NCBI RefSeq assembly: GCF_958450345.1
Contig: NC_088780.1
Location: 115,952,226 to 116,016,225, forward strand
DNA length: 64,000 bases
Direction of reading: 5' to 3'
DNA from: Calliphora vicina
Lineage: Eukaryota; Arthropoda; Insecta; Diptera; Calliphoridae
Of the stretch, positions 41,431 through 53,129 are shown in pieces (position 1 is the stretch's first letter; each line of letters starts with the position of its first letter). Both the position numbers and the translations under genes were made by a program. Below the pieces are notes generated by a model. It worked only from the letters and a program-made list of their open reading frames with translations. It was not told the origin of the DNA and made no database searches.

Positions 41431-41925
41431 AGCTAAAGAATTTCAAGCAAATAATATGCCAAATAAATGTGAAGTATGAAAATGGGCAGCGGAAGATTTT
41501 AAGAACGCTATCTGAGCTATTAGAAACAACAAATGAAAATTTGTTACGCATCAGTCATTCAATGTCTCCTACGAAGAGAAGAATGTATTGAGGAGCTTCT
41601 GGTAAGCTTGGTCAGCCGCCAACTTTAACCGCATCCATTAAAGATGATTTAAATAAAACGCAACTCATTTATAAAATAAAATACTATGTATCGGTTATGC
41701 GGTTTGGTATACAATATTAAAAGAACATGGTGTACCACATTACCCGCCAATTTGTTCAATGGCTTGTTTATGGGTGTTTTCTCTTTTTCCCAAATTTCTC
41801 TTTCATGGATGTAAACCTAACACTTGTAGTAAAACACCAGCTGAAAACTGTTCCAATCGAATTAAGATTCTAAAAATTATAGTCAAATAAAAAATAGGTA
41901 TACCACATTACCCGAACTTACTCTA

Positions 41926-42470
41926 ACTATTAAACTAAATATTTAACTGTGTCCAGCTGTAAAACATTCGGAAGTGCAAAATACACAACCTAATTCTTGC
42001 AAGGAGTTTGGTATTGAAAATCAGCATTTAGCTACATATGTCCGTCTGTATGTGTAAAACACTCGCAAGTCGTGTGGTGATCTGTAGCTTTCATTTATAA
42101 ATCTCACTGCTACTCCCGTGACTAACTTAACTAAAAAGATAGTGGTGTGTATAAAAACATTATTTTAATGCAAGCACTACCCTAGGCGTATACTTGCTAT
42201 ATAATTTAATTTTCAACTTAAATATTAATCATACGCCAACAGTACAGTGGATCATTTTGTCAAAGTTTAAAAACAATTATAACGCGAAATTTGCTAATAG
42301 TGTATGAAAAGCTTTGTTCGGACTTGCCACTATACATATTCTGTTTCCTATAACGTTTAAATGAACTAATCTAGCAATGTAAAATTTCTAGTAATAGAAA
42401 ATATCAGAAACATAACAGTTATAAGAAATACTTAAAAAAAATTGAGCAATAATAGTTATATTATAGAAAT
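41926..42470. other. Nothing recognised
   Basis: AT-rich sequence between the pogo-like element and the GAATTAATTC-rich block. No gene. Confidence 0.4.
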
Positions 42471-43640
42471 AAAATTTTATTTCCTTAAATAATAGTTATT
42501 TTCAATCAAACCTGTAAAATAATTCATTCTCTAATTCTATTTTAGAAATTGAACTATATTTTAAGGAATTAACAATTCTTATAAGGCATTCTGTAAGATA
42601 TAATTCGCATAATTAATTCTTAAAGCTTTTGATGTTATTCAATCAATTCCTAGGTGAATTAATTCCTACGGAATGATAAATTCCTTCTTAATGAATTCTT
42701 ATTAATTTTAAATTCACTATGAATGATAAAATTTTTTTCAAATTCAATCTATTACAAATTGAATTAAATAATTTTTTAACCATTCTATTTGTAACAGATT
42801 GAATGAACATTTTGATTTTCAATTCCAAAATATTATAGTGTTAAGTTCTTGTTAGTTCAGTTAAAAGGCTAACAAATATTAATTAATTGGTTCAGATTAT
42901 AAACAACTATTTTAAGAAAAACATAAAACTAAAAAATAATTATATATGTTTAGGGGGATTTGGATTAATCAAAAACACTGAATTACAGCTTTTTGCAATT
43001 AATTTTATTATTATTGTTGTAAGATCTAATTTCATGTTATATATTAGAATATAAACTATATTTAAACAAAACATGTGTAAATGTTTTCGGTTTTCTATTT
43101 CTTTCGCGAAATCGTTTTTGTCGTTTTTCTGTAGGGGGTCATAATTTACATCTTCAATTGAGTCGTCGGAGGAAAAATCACATTCGCTCATTTTTTTCTT
43201 TTTTTAAATAGAAATTATTGAACAATATTTTTTATTTAGTTTTTTTCGTCAGCTTTGTTCTATAATGAAAGAAATAGATTTGCACCGTACCAACTGAAAT
43301 TAGTAAAAGTTCACAAATGATAAGATATGATGATATTATGACATATAAATATGTTAATATATATATCTTAACAAATATGTTTAAATTTTTATTATGAATA
43401 TTTTATGATTTTCTCTCTAATTACAAAAATTTAAATAATCAATTTAGAAAAGTGTATATATATTTCGTGTTTGCCGAATGTATATTGATTTTATTATTAA
43501 ACTATTACAAATTGAATTAAAACTTTTTACAACGAATGGAAAATTCTAATAATTAAAGCCGAATTATATAATTTTAATGATACATTCAAAAAGTTCAAGC
43601 TGAATTAAAAATTTAAGTGAATTAATTCTCAATTGAATTC
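42470..43640. repeat. Block bounded by clusters of GAATTAATTC-type motifs
   Basis: Dense near-palindromic motifs (TGAATTAATTCC, TTCTTAATGAATTC, AATTGAATTAA) occupy 42520-42830 and again 43500-43640. This is the arrangement of subterminal repeats in a non-autonomous transposon, but no termini are certain. Inside, on the minus strand, 43191-42940 encodes an acidic N-terminus, MSECDFSSDDSIEDVNYDPL, of unknown origin. It could be the first exon of a lost transposase. Confidence 0.35.
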
Positions 43641-43689
43641 ATTCTTTGACAGCTTTGTTTTCAATGAAAATAAGTTTTGATTTTTTATA

Positions 43690-44103
43690 AGTGTTATTCA
43701 TAAAATTTTTTTTTCGTTGCTCATAACTTTTATTTTTGATTTTTATGTTTTTACTAATAACAGTTATTCATAATATATATTTTTTTACGTTGGTCATAAC
43801 TAAATAAGCTAAATAAGAGTTATTCTAAAGAATATTTTTTTTTCGTTACTCATAACTTTTATTTTCGATTTATATATTTTTCGAAGGTCCAAAGCTACAA
43901 AGTGCAAAGTAAACAAAATTTGTTTACTTTCAAATTTCTTTTTCAGGGGAAAAATATTTCGCTAACTTCTCCTGAAGTATCTCCACTTCAACCAAAATCC
44001 GATTTCTGGTTGACGATTCTAAATACGTCAACGTTGCTCAGAACATCAATTAGAGAACTTGAAGTGAATTTATCTTTAGAAGATGACGAAGAAAATAATT
44101 AAC
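43690..44103 (+). mobile_element. Fragment related to the 5149-8121 hAT element
   Basis: TCGTTGCTCATAACTTTTAT-type subterminal repeats at 43690-43870 are followed by a frame at 43902-44103 containing LTSPEVSPLQPKSDFW and TSIRELEVNLSLEDDEENN. This matches 7430-7560 in opposite orientation. It is truncated before the dimerisation motif, and no termini were found. Confidence 0.65.
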
Positions 44104-44361
44104 CAAATCCGGTGGACCAGACTAAAGTTTTTAAACAAAATGGGTATATATGACCAATATAACACTCTTACTTGTTATTATGGTTAAAATCTAAAATAAA
44201 ATAAATTCTTCATCTTCCATAAAAACATACAATTTTGCTGCGTTATACATTAATTACATTAATTAATATATTTCTTCCAAACTTAATTCTTATAATCCCA
44301 TTACTATTGCAATTTTTAAAGTTTATAATGATTTTTAGCTTTAAATAAGTTAGAAATTATA

Positions 44362-44590
44362 GTCGGTCAAGCCCGACCATATAATACCATTCACTGAGTA
44401 TATGATCTAAACATTTTTATTTTAAAATTTAATTTATTTTTTAACGAGAGTAATTTTTGGAAGTGGTCCTTATATAGGAGCTATGACCAATTATGAACCG
44501 ATCTCCATGAAATAAAGTCGTGTGTTTAATGTCTATATGGAACTTATTTCTGTTGCATTTTATATGGATACCATGATATGATTTTTTATT
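44362..44590 (+). repeat. Helentron-like F1 copy, 3' truncated
   Basis: GTCGGTCAAGCCCGACCATA, then TAATACCATTCACTGAGTAT, and GGAGCTATGACCAATTATGA. It stops near 44580, where the palindromic block begins. A short F2 terminus (ATAACACTCTTACTTGTT) lies at 44158-44176. Confidence 0.7.
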
Positions 44591-44830
44591 GTAGTCCAAA
44601 CTTATTATGATCATTAGTATCACAAAATATCATATTATGATCAAATATAGTTGTAATACTATTATTGTCATACATGATCATAATATGTTGTAATATGAAG
44701 TAATCATATTATGATCCAAAGCAACCATAATGTGACCCAAAGTAATCATATTTATTAAACGATTAAATTATATTATGATCCAGTAAAATCATATTATGAT
44801 CCAAAGAAATCATATTATTATAAAAATTTA
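44574..44830. repeat. Array of AATCATATTATGATCCAAAG-type motifs
   Basis: About nine near-copies of a 13-bp palindrome, TCATATTATGATC, occur, several with the spacer CAAAGnAA. They make phased, overlapping hairpins. Variants such as CATACATGATCATAATATG occur at the left. No coding. Confidence 0.6.
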
Positions 44831-45917
44831 TTTTTGAAAATACAAAATTTTATTTTAATCTGTTTTAGTTTTAAGGTACTAAATTCCCAATTAAAATATT
44901 ATTTATAAATTCACTGAATTTTATCGTTATTAGAATTGAAGACACTCCAAATTAACTTGTAAAAATATCATAGCATAGACAAACACCAACAACTGACAAA
45001 TGGTGAAAATAAACACTATTAAAAGTAAATGTATTTTGTTTGAATTTTAAACATATTATGACTACGCGTTTAGAAACATAACATTTATTGGTTGTACATA
45101 ACATAATATGTTTACATATTTATCATTACTTAGTTGTTTGAAAAATAATTATGTTTTTGGTGAACCATATTCATATTTATAATTGCGATGAAAATATAAA
45201 CGTTTTGTAACTAAAATATTGTTGAAATTAAATTAATACACTATTGTTTTATTAAGGGGACGAAATATTACAATATATAAATTAAAGATAAGTCTTTTAG
45301 GTATAGTAACAATTTGTTTTATATTTAAAGATTTCATAATCACATATTTTATTGGATTTTGGTATATGTATCAGAAAAAACACTTTTATGACCAAAATAA
45401 TTCGCAAACCAATCATTCTGTCATTCCACCAAAGAATAACAAGAAGTGAAACGATGTCAAACAAAAAAATCTAACTCTACTGTCAGAAAAAAACTATTTT
45501 GTAGGTGGGTAAAATAAAACACTTTGCTTATTGTTGCCAGTTTAACTGCAAATATATCATCAAAAAGTAATTTTGGGAATACAAAATTAATTTTTTAGTA
45601 AGATTTAGTTTTTATGTGCTAAATTTTCTATTTAATTATTGATTTTTTTTATTATTTTTCAAGCCAAAATTTTCAATCGTTTTAATTTCAATCCTCAAAA
45701 ATTTAATGTCAGAAAAATTACAAAAAAATTATTTTTCGTTTGTGTAAAATATACATGCTTCGGTTATTTTAATGCGTTAAATATGTGTAAAAAAATTAAA
45801 AAATATGTGGCTGTGAAATAATGTGTTGGAATTGCAATTTTTGAGAGAGAGATATGTATCAGCTGCTTTCAGTAATATGACAACAGAAAATGTCAAAATG
45901 GTTGTGGTTTGGAAAGA
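44831..45917. other. AT-rich stretch, nothing recognised
   Basis: No supported feature. The short plus-strand frame 45639-45821 is Lys/Phe-rich without motifs. Confidence 0.4.
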
Positions 45918-45925
45918 GTGACAAC

Positions 45926-46101
45926 CATAGAATAAACACATAGAACGGAAAAAGAGAGTAATATATATTGAAAAATTACTCTCTTTTCACACATACGGGT
46001 GATACAATAACAAAATACATGCAATACATTCTCATGAATTAGGTTTTTGACAACAGATTTAGGTTTTTGGCTCTCAGTTACCTATCTAGTTATTGTCTAT
46101 G
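45926..46101. mobile_element. 176-bp MITE with 8-bp duplication
   Basis: Ends CATAGAATAAACAC and, read inward from the right, CATAGACAATAACT. The flanking duplication GTGACAAC (45918-45925 and 46102-46109) is perfect. An internal palindrome AGAGAGTAATATATA...TTACTCTCT is present. A related sequence in reverse orientation is at 58620-58735. Confidence 0.75.
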
Positions 46102-46642
46102 GTGACAACTATATATCACACTCTTTGGATATGGAAATTTTATTATTTTTTCTCTCGCTTAACCATTGAAAAATTGTTGGAGAATCCCAAAATATCCATA
46201 CGGTTTTAATACGGTAATAATCAGTGTTCTTTGCATTCCACATATAGAACGAATAATAAGTATAAACTGTTTGAAAATGATAAATATTTATATTTATTCA
46301 AATGCTACTTGAATTTTGAATAGCCTTTGGTGAAGTAGCCAAAAGATGTTACAGATATCGTAATTGTAGGCATAGTATATGTACAGAAAATTCTTAACTT
46401 CTTACAAAGCAAAATCTTTTTAGTATTTAGAAACAATTGAAGTAAAACCCAGAGCGCAGGAAACTCCGCAACTTTATTAACAAAATAAATTGAGTCTTAT
46501 TTGCAAAAATACTTACAACTCAATTCTATCTATTAAGTAATATCTTTTTAGCGACATTACCAATTGCAATATTCAAAGAATTTTATTTATAATATGAAAT
46601 ATTTTTTTTAGCTGAAGAATTATTATTTGTACATGTTGGCGC

Positions 46643-47752
46643 TAGAGATGCTAATCGGGACTGATTTTTAAAAATCCCGGGGTTCGGGATTTAGTAAAGA
46701 ATCCCGAAATCCTGACCCGGGGTTTCGGGATTTTTGGGAAATCTAAAATCCCGAAAATTATAAGATAGAAAAGTACATAATTATGTCTTTACAATTGAAA
46801 GTACATTTTTTATTTAGCAATTAATTTTTATTAGACACTAAAAAGCATAAAATACTTTCATGAGTACATTATATAAGAAGAAATAACAATAAAGTATGTA
46901 CATTAGGCCAAAAAAATATATATACTGAAATATCATTGGATAAAAGACGAAATACGATAGGATTTGATTTTAGACCTCTGGTTTCTTCTTAGAATTTTCC
47001 GTAGAATGCGTTTCTGCATACGAAAAACCGTACTTTAGTATAAAAAAGTGTTTATTTTAAATAGCTTCTTAAGAATACTATTGCATATATGGTTTCATAT
47101 GCCATTCTGGAACGAATTTTGTTTTCGACAAATGCTGCTGCCGAAAAACATCTTTCACATTGGCAAACCCGTTTCCAAATACTTATATCAAATCTGCAAG
47201 TATTTTCCTCTTGTTCCTTCTGAAATAAAATGATGTATTTCTTTTGCAAGTTGAAAATCTACATTATAATTTGGTTTCGTTATTGTTATTTGGGGTTTTT
47301 ACATTTATTAATAATATCTTTTAGCCTTTTAGCAATCGAAATATTTTCATTTTGTTCGAGCTCCTCATCTGAGATAAAATCAATTTCATTTGAAGATGAT
47401 TTAAATTGAGTTTTGTTAGATAACTTACAAAAAAAGTTGAATAATTGATTTTCTAGAGCCCCACTCAAGGAAAACCAAAAATATCGTTTTCCTTTATTAA
47501 CTTATTGCAGCAGGAGTTATGCTTAACAACTTTGCTGAACATCACTTTGCGATATTCGGGCATGTAGAATGTCAAAATGAATGAAAAAGTCACACAAAAA
47601 TGACAATTTCTCCTATTTATTTATGAAAAACGGGATTTGGAAAATCCCGAAAACCCCGGGATTTAAAATTAAAAAATTCCGGGCTGCGGGATTTAGAAAA
47701 TCCCGATAACCCCGGGATTTTCGGGAATGGGATTCCCCGTTTAGCATCTCTA
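46643..47752 (-). mobile_element. hAT element with TAGAGATGCTAA termini
   Basis: Both ends read TAGAGATGCTAA inward, flanked by the perfect 8-bp duplication GTTGGCGC (46635-46642 and 47753-47760). Subterminal regions are filled with repeats of the type AAATCCCG/CCCGGGATTT at both ends. At 1110 bp it keeps only the last part of a transposase. Confidence 0.9.
47052..47468 (-). pseudogene. hAT transposase remnant with dimerisation domain
   Basis: Reading right to left, an acidic stretch (SNEIDFISDEELEQNENISI, 47468-47286) is followed in another frame by CQCERCFSAAAFVENKIRSR then MAYETIYAIVFLRSYLK (to 47052). The pattern E-R-x-F-S-A-A-x...K-x-R-S-R-M is the hAT C-terminal dimerisation domain. 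The catalytic core is deleted. Confidence 0.75.
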
Positions 47753-47859
47753 GTTGGCGCAGAATGAGCTATAGGTTTGAATACTTTAAAAATTCTTTTA
47801 TTTATTACATTAACTTTTATTTTTCAGCATTTTGTGTAGAATTACTTGGAAAATTAATA

Positions 47860-48440
47860 ATGAATAACTATACAATCGAACATCGAACAAAAACAATTGA
47901 ATTTTATTTTTCAAGCCAACAATCCATTGTGTTGATACAACGTGTTTATCGTCGTCATTTTATTGTGCGCATTGCACCGACAGCGCCAGCAATAAACCAT
48001 TTGATTGGTCTGTAAGAACACTTCCTGTTGACGGATATTGAACATGTATGGGAGAGCGTACATCATAATCCCACAACATCAACAAGGAGATGTTCGACAC
48101 AACTTTTGAATTTTGAGTACATTAAACTTGTTCCCATATAAAGTTCAACTTGTTCAAGAATTGAAGATGACAGAATACTTGCTAAAGCTGAGTAAAATCC
48201 AAACTTTATTTACTATTTAATGAAGCCCATTTCCTATTAAATGGCTATGTCAACAAGCAAAACTGCAGGATTTGGGCAACGGTGAATCCAATATCAGTTC
48301 ATCAGCGACAATTACGCCCATTTAAGTGTACTGTTTGGTGCGGTTTATTATTCGAAAGGATGATTGGCCTATATTTATTTGAAAATTACATTGGTGTTTC
48401 AATCTCTATCAAATGTGGTTCATATCGAAAATGTTCATCA
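47860..48440 (+). pseudogene. Tc1/mariner-superfamily transposase relic
   Basis: MNNYTIEHRTKTIEFYFSSQ followed by RVYRRHFIVR is the N-terminal helix-turn-helix of an insect transposase group. Further frames give DIEHVWESVHHNPTTSTRR and, near 48235-48400, HLNGYVNKQNCRIWA, then TVWCGLLFERMIGLYLFENY (the second-Asp region). Several stops and frame changes and an internal loss show decay. No termini were identified. Confidence 0.65.
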
Positions 48441-48479
48441 ATTACACAATTCAAATCTAATCGAAAAAATAATTAATAG

Positions 48480-49555
48480 CACGGTGCTACGATGGAAAAA
48501 AACTTGGAAAATGACCTAGCGTGGGTTATAGATCTTGCTGAGTACATTAGAAATTGTGTGAAAAAATTTGAGAAATACCCTCAAATTCAGAAGTTATTCT
48601 GAAAAAACCGTTTTTAGTGATATTCGTCAACTTATCGATCTATAACTCAGTCAGTCTTCGTACGACTTTAAATTTTTAAACGGGGTTGGAAGGAGAACTT
48701 ATTATGCTTTATACACTTGTTAGTTATAAGTATTGTTTTTGTTAAGTACATCTAAAAGAAAAGCAAAATTTATCAACTTCTTTGATTTTAGTAGCTTTTC
48801 ATTGCTTATTTTTATATGGGAGCTATAAAAATTTATACCAATGTATAAAGGATGTTTTGTTGAAAATTGTAAAAGTTATTCAACTTTTCATTAACACCTT
48901 TTTTTATTATTTTCTTCTCCAGCCCATATGAGTAAAAAAACAAAAAACTATAAAAAAAATGTTTGTACAAAATTTATAATTTACAAAGTAAATTTTGTGG
49001 AACTTTTTTCGAAAAAGTTTAATAACTTTTGCAAGTATCAACCGATTTTAACAAATAAAGTCTTGTTTTTGTCTACATAAAATTGCCTTTAAAATAATGT
49101 GCAAAAAAGAATATGGTTTCATAGAAAAAAATTAAAATAAATATTGTTGAATTTGAAAAATTACGAAAAAAATAAAAAAGCAAGCGAAACTATTTATAAA
49201 AACTTACACAATTTCTTGGAATATTTTATGGATACATTTTATGAAAGCTTAAATCTTTACCTAACTATAACTGTTTAAAATTTTGAAATTGGTCTAAAAA
49301 TGTGTGAGTGAGAGGTACTAAAGTACTACCACCTACCCTAAAACAGTTTTTTCAAAATAACTAAAAATTTTGAGGGTGTTTCAAAATCTTTGAAAACGGT
49401 TTTAGTATGTCCTCACCTAGGCCTACAACCTCCATTAGGTGGCTTTTCATGTTCTGACAAAAAGTGTCATTTTGTAGCAGAGTATAATAATCGCATAAAT
49501 AAAAAAGTAATAAACCAAAATACTGGATCATTCTGCGCCAGTATTTTAGAATAAA
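48480..49555. other. Nothing recognised
   Basis: AT-rich sequence with no supported gene or bounded element. Confidence 0.4.
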
Positions 49556-49559
49556 ATAG

Positions 49560-50062
49560 TCCGATTACAACCAGATTCAATAGGCTTCGTCCTGTGGCCC
49601 AAAAAAAATATGTGCCAAATTTTATGGAAATATTTATTGCGCACAAGGTGTACATGGACAAATGGACATTGTTAACCTTCGCTTTACCAATACCCACCAG
49701 GGTGACCACTTAGTTTTTATTGGTTTAATATTTTTTTAATTTTGTTTCGATTTAAATGAAATTTATACTCACTGAAAAAATTTTAGAGTTCTATAAAGTA
49801 TAATAGAGACATTTTAAACTTTTTATAAGGTTTTTTTAATTTTTAAAAATTTTGTTCGTCGCATATATGTATAGAAGTGCAGGACCACCCGGGTGGGTAT
49901 TGGTAAACCATGTACATAAAAAACCTTTGGTAAAGCGAAGGTTAAATCAAAATCTGAAAAACTTTCTGAGTCGATTGATATAATTAATTTGACTTATAAT
50001 TTTGGGCGTTGCAAGGATCTGCACAAATGCAATAATATACCCTTCCCACTGTAGGGTATAAA
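49560..50062 (+). repeat. Helentron-like F1 copy split by a piggyBac-like MITE
   Basis: CAATAGGCTTCGTCCTGTGG through GTACATGGACAAATGGACAT is interrupted at TTAA, then resumes with ACTTTCTGAGTCGATTGATA and ends CCCTTCCCACTGTAGGGTAT. The 5' part is missing. Confidence 0.75.
49676..49941. mobile_element. piggyBac-like MITE of 266 bp
   Basis: TTAA at both borders (49672-49675 and 49942-49945) with 15-bp inverted ends CCTTCGCTTTACCAA. A second inverted motif, TTTACCAATACCCACC, overlaps the left end and lies about 30 bp inside the right end. TTAA targeting and CCYT-type ends are typical of piggyBac. No coding. Confidence 0.85.
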
Positions 50063-50064
50063 AA

Positions 50065-52250
50065 GCAAATATAAGATATAATCTTTAATGACAATATTTT
50101 ATTATTTTCATAAGAATCTCATTAAAAAATTTAAAGCATTTGAAATAGCAAAAAGTTTTGTATTTTTATTTGGCTTGTTACTAATTAATTAAAAGCACTT
50201 GGCTACTTTCACTTTTCTTAGCAATTATGTTTATACATTTTCCCCACTTTAATGAATGTTAAAATAAATTCACTTCACAAAATTGTTGAATCCAGTGCAA
50301 ATTAAATACTTGTGGAATGCTGATGGCAGAATATGCATTATTTTGTATCAAAACAATTTATGTTATACTTGGTTTTGTTTGTTGTTTGAATAAGAAAACA
50401 ATTTACTCGTTTGTGCCATAGTAAATGTACCACAAAATTAAACAAACATTTCTAAAAATTAAAAACGTTTTTTGTATTATGTTTTTGTTATTGTAGTTAT
50501 GCTTTTATAAAATTTTAACAAAAGTGGAAAAACACAAGTATTTCGGAATATTTTGGTTGTCTAATGCGAATTTGGAGTACTCTACTATACTCTTGGGTAA
50601 TACATGATTTTGAATTCTTCAGAATGTGAATGCTCTAGTATTGGATATGAGATTTTTATTTCAGATAATAGGTCTCGTCATCTTTTCAAGTCTTACAAAT
50701 ACTATATTTTTTTTAGCTATAGCTACTCTCTAAGTTGGTGGATATTTAAAACAAAAACACATTTCAACACAGAAAGTGCAGTTTAGGTACAAATGTTTCT
50801 CTAAGTTGTTGTGGGATTTTCATGTGGCATTAATGTTGCTTATTGTTAGATTTCATATGGTAAATTTGCAAGTTTTAAAAGGTGGGCGGTGCAGTGGGCT
50901 ATGAAAAAAAACAAAATATTACAACAGGCAAAGCACGTTAGTGTAGATAGAATGCAATAGAAGATAAGGGTGGCACTCATTTTCGATGCTCTCCGTGATC
51001 AATGAACTAAATTTGAGCCAACTCGGATAACGTTAAGATGTTTCATATTTTGTTTGAAGTTTCGAGTTTTTAAAATTAATTAAATGTTGAAAATGAAAAT
51101 TGTTTTTGTATTTCATTTAAGCATAGATGTTAAAAAATTAAATATAAATATTTTTGCGATCGATAATAAAAAATCATAAAGTTTCTTTGGGGTGGGGGGT
51201 TATTTCATGCCGCCCAAGGAATGTTTACAAAAAAGGATGCTTCCATTCCATCATTTGTATTTATTATATATGTAAATTGTATACAGCGAAAACATGATTA
51301 TAGTTGTTTTAAGATTGTTAACTATTTTTTATTTATAGTTTAGTAATTATTTGAATTGAACAGTTATTTTATTTAACAATTACACTATACAACAAAATCA
51401 AATTTTTCCAAAATTATATGGTCCGACCAATAAATTTTGGTAGAGGAGACAAAAAAAACACGTGTAACGGCGTTTTGAAAGTTTACATCTGAATTTCATT
51501 TGAGGGGGGTTAAAGTTTCCCAACTCTGACACATTATTATTGTTAATCGGCATAAGAAACCATGTGATCCTAACATATTAAGTAAAAAATGTGTACAGCA
51601 AATTTTTTTTACATTTTTTTAGCTCTAGACAATTCCTCTTCATTATCATACAATGCCCATCATATTTCAACTATAAGTGTTCTTTAATGGGTGCACATGT
51701 GTGATGAAATTTTTCACCATGTTCATCAGATTCTGTTAACAACTGGTTCTCAAAGTATATTTAAAAAATAAATTTTTGTTGAATTTTGGTCAAAAATTTC
51801 ATCAGACTTTTCCGTTGAAGAACGCTATAAATTCAAAAGCATTCATTGCTTATCGCTGAAATATGCTAGAGTTAAAAAAATGTAATTAATGAATACTTCC
51901 TATCCAAATTTGCTATCGAAGGTAAAATAATAAAATTTTACGAATAATATTTTTGCGGAACATTTTAACCCCTTAAATCCCTGTTTAATGTTTAGAAAAT
52001 ATAATATCTGACATATTTTTAAAAGCTAACGTGATTAAAAAAAAAATAATTTGTTGGACCAAGGATAAGTTTTGGCGGGAATAGTGTGTATAATTTTTTT
52101 ACTTACTCTTTATAAAAACATTCTATACAAATTTGAGATTAGAATTACCAATAGGAATATACATATGTACATATATAGAAATAAAATTTGATGATTTTTT
52201 TTGGAATAAAATTATAAGGGGTTAGTGATGTCAGGCATTTTTTTCATATT
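50065..52250. other. AT-rich stretch, nothing recognised
   Basis: No supported gene. The short frame at 50604-50786 has no motif. Confidence 0.4.
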
Positions 52251-52255
52251 TAAAC

Positions 52256-53128
52256 ATCTATAGATAGCAATATCTCAAAATCGACTTTTTGCGAAAAAGG
52301 ACTTTTTTATTGTTGAAAGTGAATCTCTGGGGTATCAGAAACAATGTTTGTTCTACGACTTTTGTATTTCTGATTTTTTTGAAAAGATACCGTTATTTTT
52401 ATGTTACCCCCGAAAATCGCCTTTTTGACCCTTAAAACCAACAAATTAGGCTTGACAATGTTCGGTTCACCATGTGAAAAATCGAAAAATGCCACAAATA
52501 GGTTCGCTTGTTTTTAAAATGGCACAAAAATGGCTGAAGAGTTTTGCTCGAAACTTTGCACACTGGGCAAGAACTTCAATATCTAAAATTCCTCCGAGGC
52601 GCTTACCAATGCAATGCTTAGTTTCTGAGATATCTATAGCGAAATGTCAAAAAAACTAAGAATTATGTCCGAACAAAACATTCTATCGTTAAGCGGCTCA
52701 GAGGAATTTTAGATATTGAAGTTCTCGCCCAGTGTGCAAAATTTCGAGCAAAACTCTTCTGCCGTTTTTGTGCCATTTGAAATATAAAGTTGTGATTTTT
52801 CCATTTTCATATAATTCACACAGTATTTTTTTTTTCAGTGTACTGAAAAACTTTTTATCTTATACGATAGTTTTTTACTCCAGCTAAGTATCCGCAAATT
52901 AAAAACAATTGTTTTTATATTATTAAACAAACTACGGCGTCTAATTCGAATTCTCTTGAAAAATCAAAGTCGCAAATATCATCCTATATTTCACACAACG
53001 GATAAATTAGAGCCGACTTAATGTCCGTTTGAGATAGCCGAATGTATCGCCCATTCAATAGAAGTAATTTGGTATAAATATCTTTAAGTTGGAAAAAACG
53101 TTTTTTTGATATATTGCTATCTATAGAT
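52256..53128. mobile_element. Element with ATCTATAGATAGCAATAT ends and an inner fold-back
   Basis: ATCTATAGATAGCAATATCT at the left pairs with the inverse of the right (ATCTATAGATAGCAATATAT read inward). Inside, 52519-52605 and 52690-52778 are inverted copies of each other; TGGCACAAAAATGGC pairs with GCCGTTTTTGTGCCA and CACACTGGGC pairs with GCCCAGTGTG. The loop is about 84 nt. No target duplication is clear. The frames across 52307-52659 are shadows of the palindrome. Confidence 0.6.
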
Positions 53129-53129
53129 A

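Larger units (their letters stand above)
38609..41923 (+). mobile_element. pogo-like DNA transposon carrying foreign insertions
   Basis: Perfect 25-bp inverted ends begin GAGTAAGTTCGGGTAATGTG and are flanked by TA (38607-38608 and 41924-41925). The core TAATGTGGTA recurs at both subterminal regions (38640, 39570 and, inverted, 41733). A degenerate frame near 41455-41660 (AAEDFKNAI, AIRNNK, then GKLGQPPTLTASIKDDLNKT with breaks) resembles the N-terminal helix-turn-helix of pogo/Tigger transposases. The catalytic domain is absent. The element holds a 580-bp MITE and a gag-protease cassette. The ends are exact, so transposition in trans was possible at one time. Confidence 0.75.

Noticed and set aside
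44574..44830. CRISPR-like array
   Set aside because: The spacing is irregular, units overlap, there are no unique spacers, and the genome is eukaryotic.
52307..52659. Opposed frames of 61-62 codons
   Set aside because: They fall on the arms of an inverted repeat and mirror each other.
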